Assembly: GCF_030052815.1 (NCBI RefSeq)
Contig: NC_079498.1
Location: 68,620,992 to 68,684,991 of the forward strand
Source of the DNA: Hevea brasiliensis
Taxonomy: Eukaryota > Streptophyta > Magnoliopsida > Malpighiales > Euphorbiaceae
Direction of reading: 5' to 3'
Length of the DNA: 64,000 bases
In this document: in pieces, positions 1 through 11,930 of the stretch
How the letters are laid out: every line of letters begins with the position of its first letter
Position numbering within the stretch: position 1 is the stretch's first letter
Notes under the pieces: model-generated
The model's input: the letters and a program-made list of their open reading frames with translations, nothing else
Databases searched by the model: none
Told to the model about the DNA's origin: nothing
Made by a program: the position numbers and the translations under genes

Positions 1-105
1 CAAGGTGATGCTCCAGTGAGAGTATACACTATGCGACAGAGGGACGAGGATGAGACTTCTGGTATGGTTGCTGGTATTTTCTCAATTCTTAACTGAGATA
101 TGTAT
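1..105 (+). pseudogene. Element C: gag/protease junction remnant
   Basis: The plus strand reads through the gag C-terminus into the start of the protease, with residues [14 protein letters not shown] and then VAGIFSILN before a stop. This lines up with [22 protein letters not shown] in element B. The rest of gag lies left of the window. Unlike element D, C has no TAG exactly at the gag/protease junction, but its frame stops a few codons later at about 94. The family assignment is clear from the motif; the piece is too short to say more. Confidence 0.75.
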
Positions 106-936
106 ATGTGTAAAAAAAAAAAAATCAATTTTGATATGTTAGTGACTAGTCTTTTTAAAATTTATTTTGGAAGAGTTTGTCAGTGAAAAGTATTTGCTAG
201 CACGCAAGAATTTGTAAAGTTAATTAGTAAGCCTAATTATGTAAGGAAAGAGAACCTAAAAGTAAGTTATAGTAATATAGCTACCTTAGATGTGGGTAAG
301 GGTATCACTGCTGATAGATGTCAGTGGGTACCATAATCAAAATAAGTTCAAGATATTAGTGAATTTAAAAGAAATAAGACATAGGGAAGTTTGTTCTATT
401 GGGATGTATCGTAGTAACTATGCAATATTCTTGATGTTGTCTTTGTAATTTATGATTCTGATATTGACACAGGATTTATTGTGTAGAGCTACGTACTACC
501 CAATAGTACACAAGAATAAGAATAGTTGCAAACGGCATCTATTTTGATACAATTATGATAAGATAAAGTTTTCTTATTGGAAAGGAGTTTGAAAATACTA
601 ACCTGGGATTTAAAACTCTAAAGTTAGAATATTGAAAGGTTATAGTTCAGTACAAAAGAAAATAATGACTACACATCAGTGCAAAATAAGCTATAGAATA
701 TCGATAGATAAAAATAAGTAGAGTAGTAAGAAATGAGAAAAATACTAGATGAGAAATTGCCACCAAGGCAAGCAATTTACTTAAGATGCATAACAATATT
801 CCGAACTATTGTATCAAGAAAGAAATAAGTTAAACCAAAGCAAACAAGATAGTGCAAAATGTTACATGGGCCTTGGTCATAAATGGAGATGGTAAGATAA
901 TGGTTATGGACCTATGGCCAAGAAAGAAAAGACTAC
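106..936 (+). pseudogene. Element C: decayed, shortened pol region (first part)
   Basis: There is no usable reading frame. Aligned by eye, it matches the reverse complement of 32020-33060 in element D over several hundred bases; for example, both carry the run TTGGGATGTATCGTAGTAAC and nearby words. The D copy still shows protease-like residues near its start, so this block is a collapsed pol and not unrelated filler. It is interrupted at 936 by element A and resumes at 12541. Confidence 0.7.
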
Positions 937-2439
937 TGTAACATCCCCATTGCACGTGTTCTGTACGTTCTGTTGCTCCAGTGGTCAAATAACAGTCCAG
1001 ACAAGTCAGGATGTCTGGAACTACACTTGGTGATGGTGAACAGACATATAATAATGAAATAAATAAAAAGAAAATACAAGAAAAATCAAACAAAAATGAA
1101 AGAGAGAAAATGAAGCTAAGTTAAGCAGTAGCACACATGACGGCGGGTGACTTTGGGAAGGCCGTTGCCGACCCCAGAACCACGGGGAACCCTTTGAATC
1201 TAATTTTGAGACATAAATAAAGGTTTATTGAAATGTAATTGATACTAGAAATATCAAAGAAAAATTAGTAAATTAGTACAAAGAAAAATGAAAAATTGAG
1301 AAACAGACAAAAATCGGTGTTACCGAAAAATCGGGAATATAACCCGAAGTGGGGTATTTTGGCCATTTAACACCTAGTGTTGCCTTTTGATCTCAATGTC
1401 CATGAAAAATAAATGATATTACACTTTATAAATGTCATGAAAAATTAAATGGTGATACATTATGTAAATAGTGAAAGAATTGAGCTAAAGGTGCAAATAA
1501 TGAAAGTTTAACTAATTAAACAATTAATTTAGAGTTAGTGCTCCACTAACTAAATCCTTGGGACATTTATCTAAGCCATTAGTCGGTAAAAACCACTTCA
1601 TCTTCAATCTTCCACAAACCAGCCGAATTTCCACCATGGAAGAACTCCATTGCCGCACCTTACTCTACCTCCATGCAAGCATGTTCTAGCCATCCTTTCC
1701 ACTTCTTTCCTTCATTAAAGCTTGCATACTCACCTTGGGGAAGATATTGGCAACAAGAAAAGCAAGATTTGGTGATGTTTTGATAAGCTTCAAAAGTGGT
1801 AAGTGTCCAAAACCTCTCCCTTGCTTTAGTAAATCTTGTGTTTAGGTTAAGGTGAGTATTTTGGTGAAGAGAAATGAAAGAAATAGTGAGAAATGGACTT
1901 CTCCATTTTTGGCAGCCATGAACGTTTGTTGAGATTGAGTTATTTTTACTTCTAATGAATGGAAATGAAGGTTGATTAATTCAAATGAAAGTTGTAGTAA
2001 GTTTGTATCTAAGTATGTGCATGTAGTGTTTGAATTAAGGGTGTGAAATGGAACCTTGATGCCTTGAGCAAACTGCCATGTTTGGCAGTCCCTAATAGCA
2101 TGAATTTGTGTGTGAACATGTAGTTATTAATGAAATATGCTAATGTTAAATTTTGGGCAGCAAGTGTAAGTGATATTGAAGTATGATTATGTTGAAGTGT
2201 ATGTGTAATATTGACATTGAAATATGTTGAATTTTGGTGGAAGTGAATGTTGAGCTTAATGGTGAATTGTGCGCATTAAGCACTTAAATATTCTACCCAA
2301 AATTGTTGCTGGAATTGTGTACAATATATATATGGAAGTGTTATTGATTGAATATTGAAGTAATGAGGAGAAGAAGGAACATCAAATTGGAAGTGTATGT
2401 GCTTTGTGCAGGTTGTGTATTGAAGGCAGTACCTAAATT

Positions 2440-2950
2440 AGGCCATAAGTGCCAAACTGTGAACCCAATTGGTATGAGGCCAATGGGGGGTGAAACTAGA
2501 CACCAAATAGGCCAACTTTCATGTAGAAATGATGCCAAAATTCTGCCTAGAAACTGACCTTAAAAATGACCAAATCCGGATTAGCAACCTTGCAACCTAG
2601 ATTTTTGACCATATAAACAGTAGTCCTTTGGATGACCATAACTCACTCAAAACAGGTCCAATTGACCTGAAATTTTTACCATGATTAGTTTAGACATAGA
2701 TCTACAATTCTTATGAAGAAACCAAAGCCCAGAAATGGTCAGAACCAAGTCAAATGGCTTGCACAAGTTCGGGTACAAAAACTGCCGAACCAAAAGTGAC
2801 CTAAAAATTGACCAATTTTGCACTAAAAGTGCAATCTGTCCAACTTTAGTAAATTGATCATATCTTGGTCTACACAACTCAGAATGATCTAAAATTTTTC
2901 CCCGCATGCAATAAGACATAGAGCTACAATTTTGCTTCTTTGACCAGAAG
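2440..2950 (+). repeat. Degenerate modules within the A 5' LTR
   Basis: Three diverged copies of a module built around words like ACTCA...AGGTCCAATTGACCTGAAATTTTTACC and ...GACATAGATCTACAA...ATGAAGA. Matching landmarks fall near 2513, 2701 and 2931. The same kind of module is present in the LTRs of B, D and F. Confidence 0.6.
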
Positions 2951-3684
2951 CTAAAAACCAAGAGAAATAGGACTTTAAGCTAGACCAATCTAGCACACAA
3001 AAATTAAGAATTTGACATCTTACATACAATGATGCTTGAAGCATTTTGGCAATGAATGCCAACTTGTAAAAATGGTAAATTGCACTATATTGGCAGTATA
3101 TTGAAATATAAATTGTGACATATTGATGCTAGAAACAACTTATCCATATTACCTAAAAAGGTCAACATATGCATTGACTTGTGAATTATATAATAGTTAG
3201 TAAACTCAAAAAAAATTGAAGAATTAAACAATTAATTTATAATGTGCCCTAGTTTGCCTAGTTGACTAGTATGGATAGGTTGGTATGCCAATAGGATTCT
3301 GACAGTTGTTCTGTAAATGGCTTCATGCCATACTGTGTTTTTACGGCTTATTATGCCGCACTATGACTGTAATAGTCTACGGCTATACATATTGTGTATT
3401 TATTCTTGGCTTATCGCCAGATTGACTATATGGCTTCTTAGCCGCACTATTTGCACACCAGGAGACACTTTGTGACAGATGGTGTGATGGCCCGAGGTAC
3501 TAGGTACCCAGTGCCAGTATATCCGTTTATCCAGTCTGGTCAGTATATAGGCTACACGGGCAATAATTCAAGTACTATTAAATTCAAATACATAAATCCA
3601 GTCTACTGACATACAGCACCACCAAAAATTCGTAAACACTTTATTTACTTTATTTTAGTGTATATTTCTTTATATTTGGCACCA

Positions 3685-3723
3685 CTAAGCAAAATTGCTT
3701 AGCTCGTTGCTTTTGTAATGCGT
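3685..3723 (+). other. Twin hairpin in the A 5' LTR
   Basis: CTAAGC pairs with GCTTAG across a short loop and is followed directly by a second stem (GCTCGTT/AATGCGT, weakened). The 3' LTR copy at 11892-11930 keeps a perfect second stem. It lies about 610 bp before the LTR end. Confidence 0.6.
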
Positions 3724-4333
3724 AGGTATTGGAGATACAGCTGGGGAGCCCAGCAGACCTATGACCGGGTGAGACATCAGATCTGCACAGGAGTCCAGAG
3801 TCATCTACACTGCATTGCATACATGGTAGGACTTAGGATATTTTGTATTTTGTACTTTTGTTGTATATTTGAAATTCAGCCCTGTATTTTGTAATGTTAT
3901 GAAAGTTCTGAAGTTTGTAAATTTTGTACATATTAAATAACATGGAGATTTTCTGTATATATTTAAATTATTATGGACTATATTATGGAATTGTTTAATG
4001 ACTGTAAAAGTCTATTGACTTTACTGAGAAATATAGAGACTGTGAAATATTTGAGATTTTGATATCATCATATTAAACTATTTTCAACAGGTTTGGAAGG
4101 ATAGTTTGTCCTAAATATAGACGGCACCTTGCCAAATTTTTATTATCATTTTTAAAACACTGATTTTATTAAAGTGTGAAAATAGAACCAGTATGCTATG
4201 AATAGTACATAAAGACTTCTTAAAATCAAATTGAGTTTAGAAAATGTGATAATTACAGACTAAGTGCTCCGGCACACCGTGTAGCACGCCTTGCTCGGCT
4301 ACATTGTAGACGGGTGAGGGTTGTTACATTTAG

Positions 4334-4345
4334 TGGTATCAGAGC
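4334..4345 (+). other. Primer binding site, element A
   Basis: TGGTATCAGAGC is complementary to the 3' end of plant initiator tRNA-Met. Five bases (TTTAG) separate it from the LTR end at 4328. Confidence 0.9.
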
Positions 4346-4457
4346 ACGGTTTAAGCGTTTCTGAACCTAGATAAATTGCATATCATGCATTGCATTGTAA
4401 GTGTTAAGATGACTCTAATGCAGATCTTTTGATTTGTTTTGTTATTTTGATCAGAAT

Positions 4458-5634
4458 ATGGACTCCACATCGCAGAGAGCAATCAATGAGGAAGTGGAAA
4501 GTCATGCTCTATCTATGGTGAACCGAGAGCAGGAGGGAACTGCTCCACCGATGCAGTGCACCAGCCACATTTCAGCAAATGGCTGAGTTCTTTAGACAGA
4601 TGGCAAGAGTTATGCCACCACCACCACCTCCACATAAAAAAATCTCATATGGAGAGACTTAGGAAGTTTGGAGCAGTGGACTTTCTGGGCAAAAGGGAAG
4701 ATGATTACATCACGGTGGCGGTTGGACAGAACTGGAAGAGTCTTGAAACAACTTCATTGTACTCCAGAGCAGAATTTAGAAGTTGTTGTATCACTACTAC
4801 AAGATGATGCATACCAATGGTGGGATACAGTAACTAGTGAGGTGCCACCAGAACAGATAACTTGGGATTTCTTTCTCACTGAGTTCAGAAAGAAGTATGT
4901 GGGCAGTGTATACCTGGAAGAGAAGAGAAGGGAGTTTATTACCCTACGCCAGAGATAGCTGACAGTGGCTGAATATGAAAGAGAATTTGTCAGACTAAGC
5001 CGCTATGGGCGGGAAATAGTCCCTAATGAGGCAGAGAGATGCAAGAGATTTGAGGAAGGACTCAATGATAACATTAAAGTAATGATTACAGCCTTGGGGA
5101 TTACAGAGTTTGCCAAATTAGTGAAAGCCGCACTGAAGGTTGAAAAAGTTAGAATGAATGAGCAGAACAGAAGGGACAGACAACAGAAAAGAGGTCAGGG
5201 TCAGACTAGTACATCTTCTGCCCCTAGTAAGAAATTCAGAGGTTCGCCTACTCAGAGTTTTAGTAGAGCACCAAGTCAGGGTCAGTCACAGAGGCCCAAA
5301 TCTCAGTTTGCACCAAGGAGAGGTCAGTCCACCCCTTCAATGGTTAGCTCTCCAGGGACAGGGTACAGGGAACCAGCCCCAATAGTATCTGTTGCTTGCC
5401 CACATTGCCAAAAATGGCATAAGGGTGAATGTTGGAGGATGATAGGTGCTTGTTTACGGTGTGGATCTACAGACTACCTAGTCCGAGATTGTCCTTGCAG
5501 AACTGCTACATCCACTCCAGTATCAACTGATAGGCCTGCCCCTCCAGCTCGAAGGGGTAGAAGGCCGGGTAAGGCTGAGGCAGCCGGTACTTCACAAAAC
5601 TCAGACGTAACTGTGGAGAAAGCGGATGCGTAAA
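4458..5634 (+). pseudogene. Element A gag (nucleocapsid/capsid), frameshifted
   Basis: Starts MDSTSQRAINEEVES, which matches the gag start of element F. The capsid-type retrotransposon gag domain is visible (SLLQDDAYQWWDTV, then VAEYEREFVRLSRYG). A compact zinc site, CPHCQKWHKGEC (C-x2-C-x3-H-x3-C), precedes the classic knuckle CLRCGSTDYLVRDC, in which the His is replaced by Tyr. The frame shifts after the N-terminal segment near 4550 and again near 4700. A TAG stands at 4956 where the family has Gln (CAG to TAG). The last frame ends at 5633, before the protease. It cannot make a normal Gag. Confidence 0.85.
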
Positions 5635-6372
5635 ACCAGCCAGAGCCTATGCTATACGGGCACAGGAGGAACAGGATGCTCCAGATGTCATCAAGGGTAC
5701 GTTCCTCCTTTATAATACTTATGTGCATGCATTAGTGGATCCTGGATCTACTCATTCATATATTTGTATCAAGTTGCCCGTAGAAAAGGGAATACCAGTA
5801 GAGGAAAGTGACCAAGATATCCTGGTCACAAATCCGCTAGGCCACAGTGTGGTAGTAAAGTATAAGGGCTGTCCATTGAAGATTCAAGGGAAAGAGTTTT
5901 TAGCAGACTTAATCGAATTGCCTTTCCATGAGTTTGATGTGATTTTGGGAATGGACTGGTTATCCCATCATCAGGCAATAGTAGATTGTAAATTGAAGAG
6001 AATCTTTCTAAAAACTACTGAGAACGAAGAAATAATAGTAGTAGGTGAAAGGACAGATTTCTTGTCCGATGTCATCTCAGCTACAGTTGCAAGGAGATGG
6101 TTGAGAAAAGGGTGTGAAGCCTATCTGGCACACGTGGTTGACACTACGTTGGGTAAACTTGACTTGTCTGACATACCCACAGTAAGGGATTTCTCTGAGG
6201 TATTTCCTGAGGAATTGCCTAGTTTGCCACCAGAAAGGGAAGTTGAATTTGCTATTGAGATTATGCTGGGTACAGCTCCAATTTCAATTGCTCCGTATAG
6301 GATGGCACCTGCTGAATTGAAAGAGTTAAAAATCCAGTTGCAAGAATTACTAGACCCTTCATACGCCTCAGT
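5635..6372 (+). pseudogene. Element A protease and RT N-terminal part
   Basis: The protease core appears as [13 protein letters not shown], then DVILGMDWLSHHQAIVDC, then the linker to RT ([31 protein letters not shown]). A small rearrangement near 6350 (LLDPSYAS where relatives have [10 protein letters not shown]) shifts the frame at the start of the RT fingers. The segment is out of frame with the gag end at 5634, so more than one lesion separates gag from pol. Confidence 0.85.
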
Positions 6373-8292
6373 GTGTCACCGTGGGGAGCTGCGGTACTGT
6401 TTGTAAAGAAGAAATATGGGACACTGAGGTTATGGGTTGACTACCGGCAGTTAAATAGAGTAACAGTGAAGAACAAGTATCCGTTGCCTAGAATTGACGA
6501 TCTGTTTAATCAGTTGAAGGGAGCCGGTGTGTTTTCTAAGATTGATCTTAGATCAGGGTATCATCAGCTAAGGGTTAAGGATGCAGATGTGCCTAAGACT
6601 GCATTTAGAACCCGGTATGGGCATTATGAATTCGTCGTGATGCCATTTGGGTTAACAAACGCTCCAACAGCATTCATGGACCTTATGAACCGTATCTTCC
6701 ATCCATACTTAGATCAGTTCGTAGTGGTCTTCATTGATGACATCCTGGTGTATTCCAAGGATAAAGCAGAACATGATGAGCATTTGAGAATTGTTCTGCA
6801 GACTCTAAAAGAGAAGAAATTGTATGCTAAATTGTCCAAGTGTGAGTTCTGGTTGAATGAGATTGCATTCCTTGGACATGTAGTATCAGCTGAAGGGATT
6901 AGAGTGGATCCCAAGAAGATTGAAGTAGTGATGGAATGGAAGCCTCCCAGAAATACAACTGAGATCAGAAGTTTCTTGGGGTTAGCTGGATATTATAGAA
7001 GATTTTTAAAGGGATTTTCCCTGATAGCTGCTCCAATGACCAAATTACTACACAAGAATATGAAATTTGACTGGAATGACAAGTGTCAAGCCAGTTTTGA
7101 GAAGCTAAAGGCTATGTTGATAGAGGCACCAGTGTTAACACAGCCAATGTCTAGAAAAGACTTTATAGTCTACAGTGATGCCTCACACAATGGGTTAGGG
7201 TGTGTACTCATGCAAGAAGGGAAAGTGGTTGCATATACTTCCAGACAGTTAAGGCCACATCAAAAGAATTACCCTACTCATGATTTAGAGTTAGCAGCAA
7301 TTATCTTCGCATTGAAGATATGGAGGTATTACTTGTATGGAGAAAAATGCTACATATACACAGACCATAAGAGTCTGAAGTATCTGCCAACCCAGAAGGA
7401 ACTTAATTTGAGACAAAGGCGATGGATTGAATTCCTGAAAGATTATGATTGTGTGATTGACTACCACCCTAGGAAGGCAAATGTATTCGCTGATGCTTTA
7501 AGCAGAAAATCTATTGTAGCATTAAGATCTCTGAATGCCCAACTGTCCTTAACTCATGATGGAGTTATTTTGGCTGAGTTGCAAGTGAAGCCGAATTTGT
7601 TACAACAGATATATAATGGACAGAAGATAGATGAGAAATTAATGGCTGTTATGGGCAAAATCACTGAGGGGAAGGAAACTGAATATGAAGTGAAAGAAAA
7701 TGGGTGCCTGTACTATAAAGAAAGAGTATGTGTACCAGATGATAAAGAGTTAAAAATCAGTATTCTAAAAGAAGCACATAACAGTGTGTATGCTATGCAC
7801 CCAGGAAGCACAAAAATGTACCATGACCTGAAACTCCGATACTGGTGGCCGGGTATGAAGAAGGACATAGTTGACTATGTAACTAGATGCTTGACATGTC
7901 AGCAAGTCAAAGCAGAACATCAAGTTCCATCAGGTTTGTTACAGCCCATAAACATACCTGAATGGAAATGGGACCGAGTCACTATGGACTTTGTCAGTGG
8001 TCTACCTCTCACTCAGAAGAAGCATGATGCAGTATGGGTGATTATGGATAGGTTAACCAAATCAGCACATTTTCTGCCAGTTAGAACTGACTACTCACTG
8101 GAAAAGCTAGCAGAATTGTACATCAGTGAGATAGTTAGACTACATGGAATTCCACTTTCCATTATATCTGATAGAGACCCGAGGTTTACATCTAGATTTT
8201 GGAAGAAATTACAAGAATCCTTGGGCACACAACTCCATTTTAGTACGGCTTTTCATCCTCAGATGGATGGACAGTCAGAAAGAATAATCCAG
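6373..8292 (+). pseudogene. Element A RT-RNase H-integrase, long open stretch
   Basis: Open for 640 codons in one frame. [31 protein letters not shown] and the catalytic [11 protein letters not shown] (residues near 120-123 intact). RNase [35 protein letters not shown]. Integrase: zinc region with [11 protein letters not shown] and [12 protein letters not shown], core aspartates in TMDFVSGLP and ISDRDPRF, and the glutamate in DGQSERIIQ. The frame continues upstream past 6373 (a GTG codon), so 6373 is not a real start; the break before it is a lesion. At 8293 the frame runs into an intron-like segment. Confidence 0.9.
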
Positions 8293-8370
8293 GTAAATTT
8301 TGAAACTCACTGAGTTATTGCAAACAATAAACTAATAATAATGATAATAATAACTGAATATGTGTGATAG
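8293..8370 (+). other. Intron-like segment in element A integrase
   Basis: The 78-bp segment begins GTAAAT and ends TGTGATAG. It lies between ...SERIIQ and VLEDMLRSC, which are continuous in element B (SERVIQILEDML). It is A/T-rich with an in-frame TGA at 8311, phase 0. Element F has a homologous 74-bp insert at the same codon boundary. A spliceosomal intron is the simplest reading; splicing is not demonstrated. Confidence 0.65.
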
Positions 8371-9333
8371 GTCCTCGAGGATATGCTGAGAAGTTGTGTT
8401 ATTGAGTTTGAGGGAAGTTGGGACAGATACCTTCCACTGGCAGAATTTGCATATAATAATAGCTATCAAGCTAGCATACAAATGGCACCCTATGAAGCAC
8501 TGTATGGGAGAAAATGCAGAACACCTGTATGTTGGACTGAATTGGGTGAAGATAAGCTAGTGGGGCCAGACCTGATAAAACAGACAGAGGAAAAGGTGAA
8601 ACTAATAAAGGCCAATTTGAAAGTTGCCTCAGACCGACAGAAATCTTATGCTAACTTGAGGAGAAAAGACATTGAGTATAAAGTTGGCGAGAAGGTATTT
8701 CTCAAAGTATCACTATGGAAGAAAGTATTGAGATTTGGGAAAAAGGGAAAATTAAGCCCTAGGTTCATTAGCCCATATGAAGTTATTGAACGTGTGGGAC
8801 CAGTAGCCTACCGATTAGCCTTACCACCTAAGTTGGATAAGATACATAATGTGTTCCATGTCTCGATGCTCAGAAGATACAGATCAGATCCTTCACATGT
8901 CATCTCAGCAGAAGAAATTGTGGTACAACCTGACCTGACATATGAAGAAGAACCAATTAAAATCTTGGCACGAGAGGTAAAAGAGCTCAGAAATAAGACA
9001 ATTCCACTAGTGAAAATCCTATGGAGACACCACAACACGGAAGAGGCAACATGGGAGAGCGAGGACACAATGAGACAACAGTTCCCTCAGCTTTTCACAT
9101 CAGGTAAATTTCGAGGACAAAATTTTTATTTTGAGGGGAAGAGTTGTAATATCCCCATTGCACGTGTTCTGTACGTTCTGTTGCTTCAGTGGTCAAATAA
9201 CAATCTAGACAAGTCAGAATGTCTGAAACTACACTTCGGTGATGGTGAACAGACATATAATGATGAAATAAATAAAAAGAAAATACAAGAAAAATCAAAC
9301 AAAAATGAAAGAGAGAAAATGAAGCTAAGTTAA
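8371..9333 (+). pseudogene. Element A integrase C-terminus and chromodomain-like end
   Basis: Continues the integrase core (LEDMLRSCVIEFEG, PYEALYGRKCRTPV) into the GPY/F-like region (LSPRFISPYEVIERVGPVAYRLALP) and IHNVFHVSMLRRY. It ends with a chromodomain-like block (LRNKTIPLVKILWRHHNTEE, ATWESEDTMRQQFPQLF) typical of Tekay/Del chromoviruses. In element F the frame stops with a TAG inside the polypurine tract. Here that stop is lost, and the frame reads through the tract into the 3' LTR until 9333, so the last ~65 residues are not original. Confidence 0.88.
9133..9144 (+). other. Polypurine tract, element A
   Basis: GAGGGGAAGAGT lies directly before the 3' LTR start TGTAATATCC at 9145. It is the expected plus-strand primer. 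Confidence 0.85.
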
Positions 9334-9347
9334 GCACATGGCCGTGG

Positions 9348-9359
9348 CGATGGGTGACC
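9348..9359 (+). promoter_or_regulatory. Conserved LTR box CGATGGGTGACC (element A)
   Basis: Found 203 bp after the LTR start and followed after five bases by GGGAA. The same box occurs at nearly the same distance in the LTRs of B, C, D, F and H. Its function is unknown; a promoter or RNA signal is inferred only from conservation. Confidence 0.5.
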
Positions 9360-11891
9360 GCACTGGGAAGGCCATTGCCGACCCCAGGACTGCGGGGAAC
9401 CCTCTGAATCTAATTTTGAGACATACATAAAAGTTTATTGAAATGTAATTGACACTAGAAATATCAAAGAAAAATTAGTAAATTACTACAAAGAAAAATG
9501 AAAAATCGAGAAACAGACAAAAATCGGTGTTACCGAAAAATCGGGAATAAAATCCGAAGTGGGGTATTTTGGTCATTTAACACCTAGTGTTGCCTTTTGA
9601 CCTCAATGTCCATGAAAAATAAATGATATTACACTTTATAAATGTCATGAAAAATTAAATGGTGATACATTATGTAAAAAGTGAAAGAATTGAGCTAAAG
9701 GGGCAAATAATGAAAGTTTAACTAATTAAACAATTAATTTAGAGTTAGTGCTCCACTAACTCAAGCCTTGGGACATTTACCTAAGCCATTAGTGGGCAGA
9801 AACCACTTCATCTTCAACCTTCCACAAACCAGCCGAATTTCCACCATGGAAGAACTCCATTGTCGCACCTTGCTCTACCTCCATGCAAGCTTGTTCTAGC
9901 CATCCTTTCCACTTCTTTCCTTCATTAAAGCTTGCATACTCACCATCGGGAAGATATTGGCAACAAGAAAAGTAAGATTTGGTGAAGTTTTGATAAGCTT
10001 CAAAAGAGGTAAGTGTCCAAAACCTCTCCCTTGCTTTAGTAAACCTTGTGTTTAGGTTAAGGTGAGTATTTTGGTGAAGAGAAATGAAAGAAATAGTAAG
10101 AAATGGACTTGTCCATTTTTCGCAGCCATGAACCTTTGTTGAGCTTGAGTTATTTTTACTTCTAATGAATGGAAATGAAGGTTGATTAATTCAAATGAAA
10201 GTTGTAGTAAGTTTGTATCTAAGTATGTGCATGTAGTGTTTGAATTAAGGGTGTGAAATGGAACCTTGATGCCTTGAGCAAACTGCCATGTTTGGCAGCC
10301 CCTAATAGCATGAATTTGTGTGTGAACATGTAGTTATTAATGAAATATGCTAATGTTAAATTGTGGGCAGCAAGTGTAAGTGATATTGAAGTATGATTAT
10401 GTTGAAGTGTATGTGTAATATTGACATTGAAATATGTTGAATTTTGGTGGAAGTGAATGTTAAGCTTAATGGTGAATTGTGTGCATTAAGCACTTAAATA
10501 TTCTGCCCAAAATTGTTACTCGAATTGTGTACAATATATATATGGAAGTGTTATTGATTGAATATTGAAGTAATGAGGAGAATAAGGAACATCAAATTGG
10601 AAGTGTATGTGATTTGTGCAGGTTGTGTATTGAAGGCAGTACCTAAATTAGGCCATAAGTGCCAAACTGTGAACCCAATTGGTATGAGGTCAATGGGGGG
10701 TGAAACTAGACACCAAATAGGAAAGCTTTCATGTAGAAATGTTGCCAAAATTCTGCCTAGAAACTGACCTTAAAAATGACCAAATCCGGATTAGCAACCT
10801 TGCAACCTAGATTTTTGACCATATAAACAGTAGTCCTTTGGATGACCATAAATCACTCAAAACAGGTCCAATTGACCTGAAATTTTTACCATGATTAGCT
10901 TAGACATAGATATACAATTCTTATGAAGATACCAAAGCCTAGAAATGGCCAAAACCAAGTCAAATGGCTTGCACAATTTCGGGTACAAAAACTGCCGAAC
11001 CAAAAGTGACCTAAAAATTGACCAAATTTTGCACTAAAAGTGCAATCTGTCCAGCTTTAGTAAATTGACCATATCTTGGTCTACACAACTCAGAATGACC
11101 TGAAATTTTGCCCCGCGTGCAATAAGACATAGAGCTACAATTTTTCTTCTTTGACTAGAAGCTAAAAACTAAGAGAAGTAGGACTTTAAGCTAGACCAAT
11201 CTAGCACACAAAAATTAAGAATTTGACATCTTACATACAATGATGCTTGAAGCATTTTGGCAATGAATGCCAACTTGTAAAAATGGTAAATTGCACTATA
11301 TTGGCAGCATATTGAGATATAAATTGTGACATATTGATGCTAGAAACAACTTATCCATATTACGTAAAAAGGTCAACATATGCAATGACTTGTGAATTAT
11401 ATAATAGTTAGTAAACTCAAAAAAAATTGAAGAATTAAACAATTAATTTATAATGTGCCCTAGTTTGCCTAGTTGACTAGTATGGATAGGTTGTCATGCC
11501 AATAGGATTCTGACAGCTATTCTGCAAATGGCTTTATGCCATACTGTATTTTTATGGCTTATTATGCCGCACTGTGACTTTAATAGCCTACGGCTATACA
11601 TATTGTGTATTTATTCTTGCCTTATCGCCAGATTGACTATATGGCTTCTTAGCCACACTATTTGCACACCGGGAGACACTTTGTGGCCGATGGTGTGATG
11701 GCCCGAGGTACTAGGTACCCAGTGCCAGTATATCCGTTTATCGATGCAGTCGTATATAGGCTACAGGCGATAATTCAAGTACTATTAAATTCAAATACAT
11801 AAATCCAGTCTACTGACATACAGCACCACCAAAAATTCGTAAACACTTTATTTACTTTATTTTAGTGTATATTTCTTTATATTTGGCACCA

Positions 11892-11930
11892 CTAAGCAAA
11901 ATTGCTTAGCGCGTTGCTTTTATAACGCGT
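11892..11930 (+). other. Twin hairpin in the A 3' LTR
   Basis: CTAAGC/GCTTAG forms the first stem. GCGCGTT/AACGCGT forms a perfect second stem immediately after. B, C and D use CTGAG/CTCAG and different second stems at the same site, so the pairing is kept while the bases change. Confidence 0.65.

Larger units (their letters stand above)
937..4328 (+). repeat. Element A 5' LTR
   Basis: Starts TGTAACATCC and ends GTTACA. It pairs with 9145-12535 over its full length. It is non-coding. It holds the conserved box near 1141 (here changed to CGGCGGGTGACT), degenerate modules at about 2440-2950 and a twin hairpin at 3685-3723, followed by T/A-rich sequence with repeated TTTTGTA that suits a polyadenylation region. 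Confidence 0.95.

Noticed and set aside
3685..3723. Hammerhead ribozyme as in plant retrozymes
   Set aside because: The twin hairpin lacks the CUGAUGA and GAAA core sequences of a hammerhead.
4334..4345. tRNA gene
   Set aside because: Only the 12-base complement of the initiator tRNA-Met end is present; it is the primer binding site.
8325..8350. AT-rich microsatellite (AATAATAATG...) explaining the integrase insert
   Set aside because: It covers only part of the 78-bp segment, and F has an insert at the same site without the same repeat.
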